Notes under the pieces: generated by a model
Database searches by the model: none
What the model saw: only the letters and a program-made list of their open reading frames with translations
Told to the model about the DNA's origin: nothing
Position numbers and translations under genes: made by a program
Shown here: piece after piece, positions 26,680-35,462 of the stretch
How the letters are laid out: each line of letters begins with the position of its first letter
How positions within the stretch are numbered: position 1 is the stretch's first letter
NCBI RefSeq assembly: GCF_026130605.1
Contig: NZ_JANFAU010000002.1
Coordinates: forward strand, 372,001 to 436,000
Direction of reading: 5' to 3'
DNA from: Sphingomonas lycopersici
Lineage (GTDB): Bacteria; Pseudomonadota; Alphaproteobacteria; Sphingomonadales; Sphingomonadaceae
Length of the DNA stretch: 64,000 nucleotides

Positions 26680-26774
26680 CGTCATTCCCGCGAAGGCGGG
26701 AATCCATTCTGGCTGGCCTGGCGGATTGAACGCAAGCGCAGCGGCAATGGATTCCCGCCTTCGCGGGAATGACG
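26680..26774. repeat. REP-like repeat, family C
   Basis: GTCATTCCCGCGAAGGCGGG and its inverted copy at the right end (26745-26774) are separated by about 40 bases; each arm also contains its own small hairpin. It fills much of the 309-base gap between tsf and pyrH, along with the tsf terminator; I see nothing else in this gap apart from the presumed pyrH promoter. Confidence 0.85.
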
Positions 26775-26795
26775 GGTATCTGGATTGAGCGCCGA

Positions 26796-26822
26796 CAAAA
26801 AAACCCCGGCGAAAACCGGGGT
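26796..26822 (-). terminator. Terminator of rpsB-tsf
   Basis: On the - strand ACCCCGG pairs with CCGGGGT around a six-base loop and is followed by seven or eight T residues. It lies about 50 bases after the tsf stop and is one of the clearest intrinsic terminators in the window. Confidence 0.9.
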
Positions 26823-26871
26823 GGTCGAAGCAGGGGAGGAGCCGAAACCCCTCCCCCGATCTTACGCAAAT

Positions 26872-27819
26872 TTACGCGGTCGGCTCGGCCTGCTTCTGCG
26901 GCACGCCCGACGCGGCAGCCACTTCGGCGGCGAAGTCCGACGCTTCCTTCTCGATGCCTTCGCCGAGCTGGAAGCGGACATAGTCCTTGAGCACGATCGA
27001 CGCGCCGGCGTCCTTGGCCGCCTTGGCGACGACGTCGCTGATCTTGGTCTTGCCGTCCATCACGAACAGCTGGCTGACCAAAGCATGCTCCTTGCGATAT
27101 TTGGCGATCGAGCCCTCGACCATCTTGGCGATGATGTCGGCCGGCTTGCCGCTCTCGGCCGCCTTTTCGGTCGCGATCGCGCGCTCGCGCTCGATCTCTT
27201 CCTCGTCGAGGTCTTCCTCGTTGAGCGCCTTGGGGAAAGCCGCCGCGACGTGCATCGCAAGCTGCTTGCCGAGCGACTGCAGCACATCGTCCGCCGCATC
27301 GCTTTCCAGCGCGACGAGCACGCCGATCTTGCCGAGGCCCGGGGCCTGCTGGTTGTGGACATAGCCCACGACCGCGCCCTTGGAGACTTCGAGCTTCTTC
27401 GCGCGGCGCAGATTCTGGTTCTCGCCGATCGTCGCGATGTTGGTGGTCAGCACCTCCTCGACGGTCTTGCCGCCCAGCGGGGCCGCCTTGATCGTCGCGA
27501 GATCGTCACCCAGTTCGAGCGCCACCGAGGTGACGTCGCGGACGAAGGTCTGAAACTGTTCGTTCTTGGCGACGAAGTCGGTTTCCGAATTGACTTCGAC
27601 CGCGGCGCCCTTGGTGCCCGAAACCTCGATGCCGACCAGCCCCTCGGCCGCGGTACGGCTCGACTTCTTGGCGGCGGCGGCGAGGCCCTTGGTGCGCAGC
27701 CAGTCCATCGCGGCATCCATGTCGCCGTTGGTCTCGCTGAGCGCCTTCTTGCAATCCATCATGCCCGCGCCGCTCTTCTCGCGCAGGTCCTTGACCATCG
27801 AAGCCGTGATATCGGCCAT
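26872..27819 (-). CDS. tsf: Elongation factor Ts
   Basis: EF-Ts recycles EF-Tu by catalysing GDP release. The 315-residue protein begins [20 protein letters not shown], the typical UBA-like N-terminal domain with the conserved [10 protein letters not shown], followed by core domains including the [13 protein letters not shown] strand. It follows rpsB as in nearly all bacteria. Confidence 0.97.
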   Translation of the reverse strand: MADITASMVKDLREKSGAGMMDCKKALSETNGDMDAAMDWLRTKGLAAAAKKSSRTAAEGLVGIEVSGTKGAAVEVNSETDFVAKNEQFQTFVRDVTSVALELGDDLATIKAAPLGGKTVEEVLTTNIATIGENQNLRRAKKLEVSKGAVVGYVHNQQAPGLGKIGVLVALESDAADDVLQSLGKQLAMHVAAAFPKALNEEDLDEEEIERERAIATEKAAESGKPADIIAKMVEGSIAKYRKEHALVSQLFVMDGKTKISDVVAKAAKDAGASIVLKDYVRFQLGEGIEKEASDFAAEVAAASGVPQKQAEPTA

Positions 27820-27915
27820 TGTCCTAGTCCTTCAATTGATACCGGTTGAATATGGGTACGGGCGGGGCAGGCGCCAGTTCCGCCCTGCCCCGCCCGCATG
27901 ACATTTCAGCGACGG

Positions 27916-28728
27916 TCAGGCGTCGATCTGGCGCTCGGCCTCGGCAGCCGCTTCGGCCGCTTCCGGGGCCGCCGCCGGGGTCAGCGCCTCCTCGGCGATC
28001 GGCTCGGCCATCGCGCCGAGGTCCGCGCCGCCGCGGCGCTGCTGCTCCTGGTTGCCGCGGGTGGCGGCGATCGCCACCGCCTCGCAATACAGGCGGATCG
28101 CGCGGCTCGCGTCGTCGTTCGCCGGCACCGGGAAGGCGATGCCGTCCGGCGACACGTTCGAATCGAGGATCGCGACGACCGGAATGCCGAGCGTGTTGGC
28201 TTCCTTGATCGCCAGCTCTTCCTTGTTGGCGTCGATCACGAACATCACGTCGGGGATGCCGCCCATGTCGCGGATGCCGCCGAGCGACAGTTCGAGCTTG
28301 TCGCGCTCACGGGTCAGCTGGAGCACTTCCTTCTTGGTGAGGCCCGCGGTGTTGCCCGAGAGCTGCTCTTCGAGGCCCTTGAGGCGCTTGATCGAGTTGG
28401 AGATCGTCTTCCAGTTGGTGAGCATGCCGCCCAGCCAGCGGTGGTTGACGAAATGCTGGCCCGAGCGGCGCGCGCCGTCGGCGATCGCCTCCTGCGCCTG
28501 GCGCTTGGTGCCGACGAACAGCACCTTGCCGCCCGAGGCGACGGTCGACGAGACGAATTCGAGCGCGCGCGCGAACAGCGGCACGGTCTGCGACAGGTCG
28601 ATGATGTGGACGCCGTTGCGATCGCCGAAGATATACGGCTTCATCTTCGGGTTCCAGCGATGCGTCTGGTGGCCGAAGTGCGCGCCGGTCTCGATAAGCT
28701 GCTGCATGGTGACGACAGGAGCCGCCAT
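27916..28728 (-). CDS. rpsB: 30S ribosomal protein S2
   Basis: The 270-residue protein has family motifs [20 protein letters not shown] at the N-terminus, [16 protein letters not shown], and [14 protein letters not shown]. The C-terminal 35 residues are Ala/Glu-rich and unstructured, common in alphaproteobacterial S2. An upstream structured leader is visible (28756-28812). It is co-transcribed with tsf. Confidence 0.97.
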   Translation of the reverse strand: MAAPVVTMQQLIETGAHFGHQTHRWNPKMKPYIFGDRNGVHIIDLSQTVPLFARALEFVSSTVASGGKVLFVGTKRQAQEAIADGARRSGQHFVNHRWLGGMLTNWKTISNSIKRLKGLEEQLSGNTAGLTKKEVLQLTRERDKLELSLGGIRDMGGIPDVMFVIDANKEELAIKEANTLGIPVVAILDSNVSPDGIAFPVPANDDASRAIRLYCEAVAIAATRGNQEQQRRGGADLGAMAEPIAEEALTPAAAPEAAEAAAEAERQIDA

Positions 28729-28755
28729 AGGTAATTTCCTTTCCGGTTATGCCTC

Positions 28756-28812
28756 TGGGAAGCGAGAATGACGACCGGCTACAAGCCGGCGCACCGGTGA
28801 TGATGCTTCCCA
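28756..28812 (-). promoter_or_regulatory. Structured leader of rpsB, possible S2 autoregulatory element
   Basis: On the - strand TGGGAAGC (28805-28812) pairs with GCTTCCCA (28756-28763), enclosing a GCCGGC-TTGTA-GCCGGT hairpin and an alternative ACCGG/CCGGT pairing that could compete. It lies 28 bases upstream of the rpsB start. S2 represses its own operon in other proteobacteria through the leader; that this structure does so is inference. Confidence 0.45.
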
Positions 28813-28880
28813 TGTGGGGTTGAAGGCCGCGCCCCTAGCGCAATGCGGGGCGAAAAGCAACGGCGGTCGAAAACCTCCCT

Positions 28881-28935
28881 TGTGTCCCCGCGAAGGCGGG
28901 GACCCAGTCTGGGCTCCCGCCTTCGCGGGAGCACA
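28881..28935. repeat. REP-like repeat, family C variant
   Basis: TGTGTCCCCGCGAAGGCGGG followed by GCTCCCGCCTTCGCGGGAGC gives two adjacent hairpins related to family C (CCCGCCTTCGCGGG core). It separates the rpsB promoter region from the SOS-type promoter of the following gene. Confidence 0.8.
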
Positions 28936-28956
28936 TCGAGGCGAGAACGAACCCGC

Positions 28957-29006
28957 TTGACACGTCGGAACATACATGGAACACAGCATCAGAACATAGA
29001 ACGAAC
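28957..29006 (+). promoter_or_regulatory. Promoter with two tandem LexA (SOS) boxes
   Basis: Two copies of GAAC-N7-GAAC are present: GAACATACATGGAAC at 28968-28982 and GAACATAGAACGAAC at 28992-29006. This direct repeat (equivalent to GTTC-N7-GTTC on the other strand) is the alphaproteobacterial LexA box. A consensus -35 hexamer TTGACA lies at 28957-28962, so the first box fills the space between -35 and -10 and the second covers the presumed start region. A clear -10 hexamer is not seen. The next start codon is at 29028. Confidence 0.75.
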
Positions 29007-29027
29007 ATCGGCACGCAGGAGGCCAAG

Positions 29028-29276
29028 ATGATGATGATGCTGGCGATCGCGGTTTTCGGGGGCACCTTGGGCGTGGCGAGCTATGCCATTGCCGGCACGG
29101 TCGGGCCGAATATCGACAAGATCCGGCTGGCGCTGGCAGGCCGTTCGCCGCTGGCGATGATGCCGGTGGTGACGCCGGCGCGCAGCACGCACCGGCTGCC
29201 GGTCAGGCGGCGGGCGGCGTCGGCGCCGCTGCGCCCGGTTGCGCCCCCGATTGCCCGGCTGCGCGCAGCCGCCTGA
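29028..29276 (+). CDS. Small single-span membrane protein under SOS control (unknown function)
   Basis: This 82-residue protein has one hydrophobic helix at the N-terminus (about residues 3-24, LAIAVFGGTLGVASYAIAGT) and a basic, Pro/Ala/Arg-rich tail. An AGGAGG ribosome-binding site lies 5 bases before the first of four ATGs, and two LexA boxes precede it. I do not recognise a family. Context suggests a DNA-damage-induced membrane protein, in the manner of Caulobacter SidA, which blocks division; this is inference without sequence similarity to SidA. Its 3' end overlaps the end of convergent pssA by 74 bases. Confidence 0.65.
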   Translation: MMMMLAIAVFGGTLGVASYAIAGTVGPNIDKIRLALAGRSPLAMMPVVTPARSTHRLPVRRRAASAPLRPVAPPIARLRAAA

Positions 29277-30009
29277 CGCGATTGTAGCTGGCAATGCTGA
29301 ACGGCACGGTCAGCAGATAGATGATGCACAGGGCGGAGGCGGTGTGCCACGGCGCGGAGACCGCCGCCGCGCCGAACAGCACCACCACCGCCAGCGCCTC
29401 GAAGCGGATGTTGCGGCGCAGGCGAAGCGAGCCCCAGGAATAGGTCGCGAGGCTCGATACCATCAGCAGCGCGACCAGCGCGGTCCACGGTGCAACGACG
29501 AACGGCGAGCGCAACAGCGTCTCGCCGCTCCAGAACCACAGGAACATCGGCAACAGCGCCAGCCCCGCGCCCGCGGGCGCGGGCACCCCGGTGAGGAAGC
29601 CCGCGGACTTATGCGGCTGTTCGGTCACGTCGATATTGGCGTTGAACCGCGCGAGGCGCAGCGCGCAGAACACCGCGAACATCAGCGCCGCCGCCCAGCC
29701 GAACCGCGGCAGCGCGGAGAGCGACCAGAGGTAGAGGATCAGCGCGGGCGAAACCCCGAATGAAATCGCGTCGGCAAGCGAATCGAGCTCGGCGCCGAAG
29801 CGGCTCTGCCCGCGCACCATCCGCGCGATGCGCCCGTCGAGCCCGTCGAGCACTCCCGCGAGCAGCACCATTGCCACCGCCAGTTCCCACCAGCCGGCGA
29901 TCGCAAAACGGATGCCGGAGAGGCCGGCGCACAGCCCCAGCGCGGTCACCGCATTGGGCAGCACCGCGCGCAGCGGCAGGCCGACCCGGCGGCGCGGCGG
30001 TCGCGTCAT
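29203..30009 (-). CDS. pssA: CDP-diacylglycerol-serine O-phosphatidyltransferase
   Basis: PssA makes phosphatidylserine from CDP-diacylglycerol and serine. The 268-residue membrane protein carries the CDP-alcohol phosphatidyltransferase motif with the DGxxAR core in [13 protein letters not shown] followed by [10 protein letters not shown], and multiple spans. It is of the PssA type II (membrane) family. The ATG overlaps the psd stop (ATGA), so psd-pssA form a phosphatidylethanolamine operon. Confidence 0.95.
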   Translation of the reverse strand: MTRPPRRRVGLPLRAVLPNAVTALGLCAGLSGIRFAIAGWWELAVAMVLLAGVLDGLDGRIARMVRGQSRFGAELDSLADAISFGVSPALILYLWSLSALPRFGWAAALMFAVFCALRLARFNANIDVTEQPHKSAGFLTGVPAPAGAGLALLPMFLWFWSGETLLRSPFVVAPWTALVALLMVSSLATYSWGSLRLRRNIRFEALAVVVLFGAAAVSAPWHTASALCIIYLLTVPFSIASYNRVRRLRAAGQSGAQPGAAAPTPPAA

Positions 30010-30743
30010 TGCGCGGTGCCGCTCACCGGTTGTCCGCCGAACCGACCGATGATCGTCTCGCCGGCGACCGAGCGCTGGCCGAGCGCCACCTGCGGCGCGC
30101 AGCCTTCGGGGAGGAACACGTCGACGCGGCTGCCGAAGCGAATCAGCCCGACGCGCTGGCCAACCGCGACGATATCGCCGACCCGCGCAAAGCCGACGAT
30201 GCGGCGCGCGACGAGTCCGGCGATCTGGGTGAAGCCGACGCGGCGCCCGTCATGCCCCTCGACCACGAAATGCTGGCGCTCATTGTCCTCCGACGCCTTG
30301 TCGAGATCGGCGTTGAGGAACTTGCCCGAGATATAAACGACTTGCTTGATCGTCCCGGCGATCGGGGCGCGATTGATATGGACATCGAACACCGACATGA
30401 AGATCGAGACGCGGACCATCGGCTCGGTGCCGAGCTCGCCGGTCAGTTCGCGCGGCACCGGGACGCGCTCGATCATCGTCACCAGCCCGTCGGCGGGCGC
30501 GATCACCAGATCGTCGCCGCGCGGGGTGGTGCGCACCGGATCGCGGAAGAACGCCGCGACCCACACCGTCAGCCCCAGCATCGGCCAGAAGAAGATGTTG
30601 GAGGCGATCGTCAGCAGCAGGGTGAGGCCGAACGCGATGGCGACGAACTTCTGCCCCTCGGGATGAACCGCGGGAAAGCGCCATTTGACGGTCGTAGTCG
30701 TGGGGAGGCCGCCGGGGCCGTCCGATTTATCGAGCGATGACAT
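30006..30743 (-). CDS. psd: Phosphatidylserine decarboxylase proenzyme
   Basis: Psd converts phosphatidylserine to phosphatidylethanolamine with a pyruvoyl group formed by self-cleavage. The 245-residue protein is the short (PSD-A) type with an N-terminal hydrophobic stretch (about residues 33-70), a central HINRAPI, and the processing site Gly-Ser in [13 protein letters not shown]. It is the first gene of the psd-pssA operon and diverges from icd with about 100 bases between the starts. Confidence 0.95.
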   Translation of the reverse strand: MSSLDKSDGPGGLPTTTTVKWRFPAVHPEGQKFVAIAFGLTLLLTIASNIFFWPMLGLTVWVAAFFRDPVRTTPRGDDLVIAPADGLVTMIERVPVPRELTGELGTEPMVRVSIFMSVFDVHINRAPIAGTIKQVVYISGKFLNADLDKASEDNERQHFVVEGHDGRRVGFTQIAGLVARRIVGFARVGDIVAVGQRVGLIRFGSRVDVFLPEGCAPQVALGQRSVAGETIIGRFGGQPVSGTAQ

Positions 30744-30851
30744 GCCGGCTGTCTAGCGGTGTGCTGTGGCACACACAACGCGCAACGGTTGATCCCCCGC
30801 GCCCTTCCTCCTATCGGCACGCCAAACCTCCCTAGTCTCAAGGAAGCGCAC

Positions 30852-32072
30852 ATGGCGAAGATCAAGGTGAAGACGCCCGTCGTGGAGATCGACGGCGACG
30901 AAATGACTCGGATCATCTGGGAATGGATCCGCGAACGCCTGATCAAGCCGTATCTCGATATCGAGCTCGATTATTACGACCTCGGCGTCGAGCATCGCGA
31001 TGCGACCAACGATCAGGTGACGATCGACAGCGCGCACGCCACGCAGAAATATGGCGTCGCGGTGAAGTGCGCGACGATCACCCCGGACGAGGCGCGGGTC
31101 GAGGAATTCGGCCTCAAGCAGATGTGGAAATCGCCCAACGGCACGATCCGCAACATCCTGGGCGGCGTGATCTTCCGCGAGCCGATCGTGATCCGCAACG
31201 TGCCGCGGCTGATCCCGGGCTGGACCCACCCGATCGTCGTCGGCCGTCACGCCTTCGGCGACCAGTATCGCGCGACCGATTTCAAGGTGCCCGGCAAGGG
31301 CAAATTGACGATGAAGTTCGAGGGCGAGGACGGCACCGTCATCGAGAAGGACGTGTACGATTTCCCCGGCGCCGGCGTGGCGATGGGGATGTACAATCTC
31401 GACGAATCGATCCGCGATTTCGCGCGCGCCTCGATGAACTATTCGCTCGGCCGCAACTGGCCGCTGTACCTGTCGACCAAGAACACGATCCTCAAGGCCT
31501 ATGACGGGCGCTTCAAGGATATCTTCGCCGAGGTGTTCGAGAGCGAATTCAAGGATAAGTTCAAGGACGCCGGCATCGTCTACGAGCATCGCCTGATCGA
31601 CGACATGGTCGCCAGCGCACTGAAGTGGAACGGCGAATTCGTCTGGGCCTGCAAGAATTACGACGGCGACGTGCAGTCGGATCAGGTGGCGCAGGGCTTC
31701 GGCAGCCTCGGGCTGATGACCTCGGTGCTGATGACCCCGGACGGCAAGACGATCGAGGCCGAGGCGGCGCACGGCACCGTCACCCGCCACTATCGCCAGC
31801 ACCAGCAGGGCAAGGCGACCTCGACCAACCCGATCGCGTCGATCTTCGCCTGGACCGGCGGGCTCAAGTATCGCGGCAAGTTCGACGGCACGCCCGACGT
31901 GACGCGCTTCGCCGAGACGCTCGAGCAGGTCTGCATCGAGACGGTCGAGGCGGGCGACATGACCAAGGATCTCGCGATCCTGATCGGCCCGGATCAGAAG
32001 TGGATGACCACCGAGCAGTTCTTCGAGGCGATCCGCGCCAACCTCGAAGCCAAGATGGCGACCTGGGCCTGA
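30852..32072 (+). CDS. icd: NADP-dependent isocitrate dehydrogenase
   Basis: The enzyme oxidises isocitrate to 2-oxoglutarate in the TCA cycle with NADP. The 406-residue protein is of the dimeric eukaryotic-like type: [19 protein letters not shown] at the start, the active-site YKYL-like [20 protein letters not shown] and the C-terminal [17 protein letters not shown]. The ATG at 30852 has AAGGA 8 bases upstream; the frame runs open further upstream without family match. A strong terminator follows. Confidence 0.97.
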   Translation: MAKIKVKTPVVEIDGDEMTRIIWEWIRERLIKPYLDIELDYYDLGVEHRDATNDQVTIDSAHATQKYGVAVKCATITPDEARVEEFGLKQMWKSPNGTIRNILGGVIFREPIVIRNVPRLIPGWTHPIVVGRHAFGDQYRATDFKVPGKGKLTMKFEGEDGTVIEKDVYDFPGAGVAMGMYNLDESIRDFARASMNYSLGRNWPLYLSTKNTILKAYDGRFKDIFAEVFESEFKDKFKDAGIVYEHRLIDDMVASALKWNGEFVWACKNYDGDVQSDQVAQGFGSLGLMTSVLMTPDGKTIEAEAAHGTVTRHYRQHQQGKATSTNPIASIFAWTGGLKYRGKFDGTPDVTRFAETLEQVCIETVEAGDMTKDLAILIGPDQKWMTTEQFFEAIRANLEAKMATWA

Positions 32073-32102
32073 TTTCGGCCCGGCGCTAGCGTCGGAATGA
32101 CG

Positions 32103-32140
32103 AAACCGGCGTCCGCATCCGCTGCGGGCGCCGGTTTTTT
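32103..32140 (+). terminator. Terminator of icd
   Basis: AAACCGGCG (32103-32111) pairs with CGCCGGTTT (32129-32137), extended inward by CCGC/GCGG, and ends in TTTTTT. Confidence 0.9.
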
Positions 32141-32151
32141 GCCGCGCTCTC

Positions 32152-32234
32152 CCCGTTCGGGCTGAGCCTGTCGAAGCCCTGCCCTTTTCTTCCAATGAGG
32201 AAGGACAGCCCTTCGACAAGCTCAGGGCGAACGG
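32152..32234. repeat. REP-like repeat, family A
   Basis: Full-length copy with arms CCCGTTCGGGCTGAGCCTGT and CTTCGACAAGCTCAGGGCGA (then ACGG) around an inner CTTTTCTTCC hairpin. It lies between convergent icd and the FAD monooxygenase gene. Confidence 0.9.
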
Positions 32235-32252
32235 AGACTTGCGCTCGGCGCG

Positions 32253-33455
32253 CTAACCACCGACCGGCGACCGGATATGCTCGCGCCGCACGCCCAGCCC
32301 CAGCACCCGCGCCGGAATGCGGCGGAGCAGCGCCACCCGGTCGAATAGCCGCAGCAACAGCGGCGCGTGCGCGATCTCGCCGGAAAGCGCGCGTTCGAGC
32401 ACGTTGCGATGCGCCGCGCGCTGGATCGCCTGGATCACCTTCACCGGAAACATCCGCCGCGCCTGCACCTTCGCGAGCAACGCATCAGGATCCTCCCCGC
32501 GCAACATCGGCGCGGCGAGGATATTCGCCGCCGCCACCGCATCCTGGATCGCAAGATTGATCCCCACCCCGCCGACCGGCGACATGGCATGCGCCGCATC
32601 GCCGATCGCGAGCAGCCCCGGCCGGTGCCAGCGCGTCAGCCGGTCGAGCGAGACCGACAGCAATTTCACATCGTCCCAATCGCGCACCGCCGCGATGCCC
32701 GGTGCGATCACCGGCGCCGCTGCCGCCATATCGGTGCGAAAGGTCGCGATGCCGCGCTCACGCACCTCGGCCGCGCTGCCCTTGCGGATCACGCGCGCGC
32801 ACTGGAAATAATCACCGCGATCGATCGCGACGACCATCTGCCCCTGCGAGAGATAGGCGGCGGTGCGATTCTCCGCGCCGCGCTCCTTGGGGACGCGGAA
32901 CCAGAAGACGTCGATCGGCACCCCCAGATCGGTGCGCGGCAACCCGGCCGCATCGCGCAACGCCGAATCGCGCCCGTCGGCAAGGATCACCAGTCGCGCC
33001 CGCAATTCCTTGCCCTGCGCGGTGCGCACCCCGGCGATCCGCCCGCCCTCGCCTGCGATCAGCGCGGCGCCGGCGGTCTCCATCCGGAGATCGAACCCCG
33101 GATAGCGCCGCGCCTGGCGTGCGACGAAATCGAGGAAATGCCATTGTGGCATCAGCGCGACGAAGCGTCCGCGCCCCGGCAAATGGGTGAAATCGGCCAG
33201 CCGATAATCGTGCCCCGCAACGACCGCGCCGATTTCCTCGATCTTGTCGTGCGGCTCGGCGAGCAAGGCGTCGAACAGTCCCAGTTCGTCGAACAGATCG
33301 AGCGTCGAGGGATGGACGGTATCGCCGCGGAAATCGCGCAGGAAGTCGCGATGCTTCTCCAGCACCGCCACGCCGAGGCCGGCGCGCGCGAAGAGCAGCC
33401 CGGCCATCATCCCCGCCGGGCCGCCACCGACAATGACGATATCGTATTTTTCCAT
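32253..33455 (-). CDS. FAD-dependent aromatic hydroxylase-like oxidoreductase
   Basis: The 400-residue flavoprotein belongs to the p-hydroxybenzoate hydroxylase/UbiH superfamily. It has the Rossmann GGGPAG (VIVGGGPAGMMAGLLFARAG), a middle substrate region, the second FAD motif LLAIGDAAHAMSPVGGVGIN, and ARLVILADGRDS. The ATG at 33455 gives the flavin-binding N-terminus with AGGA upstream; the longer open frame adds nothing recognisable. It diverges from the antiporter gene by only 45 bases, so the two share a promoter region. Substrate unknown. Confidence 0.88.
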   Translation of the reverse strand: MEKYDIVIVGGGPAGMMAGLLFARAGLGVAVLEKHRDFLRDFRGDTVHPSTLDLFDELGLFDALLAEPHDKIEEIGAVVAGHDYRLADFTHLPGRGRFVALMPQWHFLDFVARQARRYPGFDLRMETAGAALIAGEGGRIAGVRTAQGKELRARLVILADGRDSALRDAAGLPRTDLGVPIDVFWFRVPKERGAENRTAAYLSQGQMVVAIDRGDYFQCARVIRKGSAAEVRERGIATFRTDMAAAAPVIAPGIAAVRDWDDVKLLSVSLDRLTRWHRPGLLAIGDAAHAMSPVGGVGINLAIQDAVAAANILAAPMLRGEDPDALLAKVQARRMFPVKVIQAIQRAAHRNVLERALSGEIAHAPLLLRLFDRVALLRRIPARVLGLGVRREHIRSPVGG

Positions 33456-33500
33456 CGACTCGTCCTGACAGCGCCCCCCGCCTCTGCTTAGGATAACGTT

Positions 33501-35279
33501 ATGGCGATCGGATTGGACAATAAAGGCTTCAGCGACGCGCTGGTCATTCTCGGCGCGGCGGGGCTGGTGATCCCCGCCTTCGCGCGTTTCAAGATCAGCC
33601 CGGTGATCGGGTTCATCCTCGTCGGCATGCTGGTCGGCCCGGCGGGGCTCGGGCGGCTGGTCGACGATGCGCCGTGGCTCTATTATTTCACGATCACCGA
33701 TCCGCATGCGATCGAGCCGTTCGCCGAATTCGGCATCGTGCTGCTGCTGTTCTCGATCGGGCTCGAATTGTCGTTCCGGCGGTTATGGTCGATGCGCCGG
33801 CTGGTGTTCGGCACCGGCGCAGCCGAATTGCTCGGTTCGGGGCTGCTGATCGGCGCTGGGCTGCACCTATTGGGGCAGAATTGGGCGGGCGCGATCGGGC
33901 TCGGGCTGGCGCTCGCCTTGTCCTCCACCGCCCTGGTGCTGCCGCTGGTCGGGACGACCGGCGCGGTGGGGCGCGGCGCCTTCGCGATGCTGTTGTTCGA
34001 GGATCTCGCGCTGGTCCCGATCATTTTCGCGCTCGGCGCGATGGCCCCCACCGCGAGCGATACCGGGTGGCAGGGGCTGGCCGGCGTCGCATTGCGCGGC
34101 GGGCTGACGGTGGTGGCGATGTACATCGGCGGGCGCCTCGTCCTGCCGCGGCTGTTCGCGCAGGCCGCGCGCACCAAAAGCCCTGAATTGTTCCTCGCCG
34201 CCTCGCTGCTGGTGGTGATCGTCGCCAGCGTCGCGACCACCGCGGCGGGTCTGTCACCGATCGTCGGGGCGCTGCTCGCCGGGCTGCTGATCGCCGAGAC
34301 CGAATATCATACCGAAGTCGAGGTGATCACCGCCCCGTTCAAGGGGCTCGCGCTCGGGGTGTTCCTGATCACGGTGGGGATGAGCGTCGACCTCAGCTCG
34401 ATCATCGACAATTGGAGCGAATTGCTGCTCGCGGTGATCGGGGTGGTGGCGATCAAGACGATCGTCACCTATCTGCTCTTGCGCGTCGCCAATGCGCGGC
34501 GCGGGGTCGCGGCCGAGACCGGGCTGCTGATGGGCAGCCCCTCCGAAACCACGCTGATCGTGCTCGCCGCCGCGGCGCAGGCGCAGCTCATCCAGGCTTC
34601 CACCGCCGCCTTCTGGCAAACCGTCACCGCGATCGGATTGACGATCACCCCGCTGCTCGCGCGTGCCGGCACCGCGGTCGCGCGGCGGCTCGATACGACG
34701 CTCGATCCGCATGCCGTGCCCGAAACCGCGGGCGTGCAGCGCTCGGTGGTGATCGGCTTCGGCCGTGTCGGGCGGCTGGTGGCGGATATGCTCACCGCGC
34801 ACGACCAGCCCTATATCGCGGTGGAAGCCGATATCGACGCGGTGAAGGCGGGCCAGCTCAGCGGCTATCCGGTGATGTTCGGCGATGTCGCGCGCGGCGG
34901 GCTGGTCGATCGGCTCGATCTGCCCGCCGCGCGTGCGCTGATCCTGACGATGGACGATCCGGTGCTGACCGTTCGGCTGGCGCGGCGGATCCGCGCGCTC
35001 GCCCCCGATCTGCCGATCATCGCGCGCGCCCGCGATACGCGCCACGCCGCCGAGCTCTACCGCGCCGGGGTGACCGATGCGGTGCCCGAAACGCTGGAAA
35101 GCTCGCTGCAATTGTCGGAGGCGGTGCTCGTCGATCTCGGCGTCGCGATGGGGCCGGTGATCGCCTCGATCCACGAGAAGCGCGACGAGATGCGCGAAAC
35201 GATCCGGCGCGAAGCCGCACTGACCCGCGAACCGCGCATCCGCCGCATCAAGCGCAAGAGCGAGATCGCGACCGAATAG
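33501..35279 (+). CDS. Monovalent cation:proton antiporter-2 (CPA2) family, Kef/YbaL-like
   Basis: The 592-residue inner-membrane protein has about 12 spans in the first 390 residues with a CPA2 sodium/hydrogen exchanger fold, then a TrkA-N (Rossmann) domain starting at about residue 412 (QRSVVIGFGRVGRLVADML), as in KefB, KefC and YbaL. It probably exchanges K+ or Na+ for H+ under nucleotide or thiol control; no KefF/KefG-like ancillary gene is adjacent. Start at 33501 gives a short cytoplasmic N-terminus before the first span. Confidence 0.92.
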   Translation: MAIGLDNKGFSDALVILGAAGLVIPAFARFKISPVIGFILVGMLVGPAGLGRLVDDAPWLYYFTITDPHAIEPFAEFGIVLLLFSIGLELSFRRLWSMRRLVFGTGAAELLGSGLLIGAGLHLLGQNWAGAIGLGLALALSSTALVLPLVGTTGAVGRGAFAMLLFEDLALVPIIFALGAMAPTASDTGWQGLAGVALRGGLTVVAMYIGGRLVLPRLFAQAARTKSPELFLAASLLVVIVASVATTAAGLSPIVGALLAGLLIAETEYHTEVEVITAPFKGLALGVFLITVGMSVDLSSIIDNWSELLLAVIGVVAIKTIVTYLLLRVANARRGVAAETGLLMGSPSETTLIVLAAAAQAQLIQASTAAFWQTVTAIGLTITPLLARAGTAVARRLDTTLDPHAVPETAGVQRSVVIGFGRVGRLVADMLTAHDQPYIAVEADIDAVKAGQLSGYPVMFGDVARGGLVDRLDLPAARALILTMDDPVLTVRLARRIRALAPDLPIIARARDTRHAAELYRAGVTDAVPETLESSLQLSEAVLVDLGVAMGPVIASIHEKRDEMRETIRREAALTREPRIRRIKRKSEIATE

Positions 35280-35299
35280 GCGCGGCTGACTGCGAACAT

Positions 35300-35382
35300 C
35301 GTCATGCCGGGCTCGACCCGGCATCCAGGGCGACGAATGCTGCCGTCTGCGGCTCTGGATGCGGGATCAATCCGGCATGACG
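35300..35382. repeat. REP-like repeat, family D
   Basis: CGTCATGCCGGGCTCGACCC and a right arm ending CAATCCGGCATGACG flank about 25 bases; the GCATCCAG/CTGGATGC inner arms also pair. Two other family D copies lie at 39053 and 50130. Confidence 0.85.
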
Positions 35383-35462
35383 ATAACAGAACGATGAAAA
35401 CCGGACTGTATCCTACCGGTCGCCCTAGTTTTCGCCACGATCAGCCACTAACGCGCGCCGCT

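Noticed and set aside
28957..28985. Complete consensus sigma-70 promoter at the SOS region
   Set aside because: TTGACA is clear, but no good -10 hexamer is found at a 16-18 base spacing, so only a -35 with LexA boxes is claimed.
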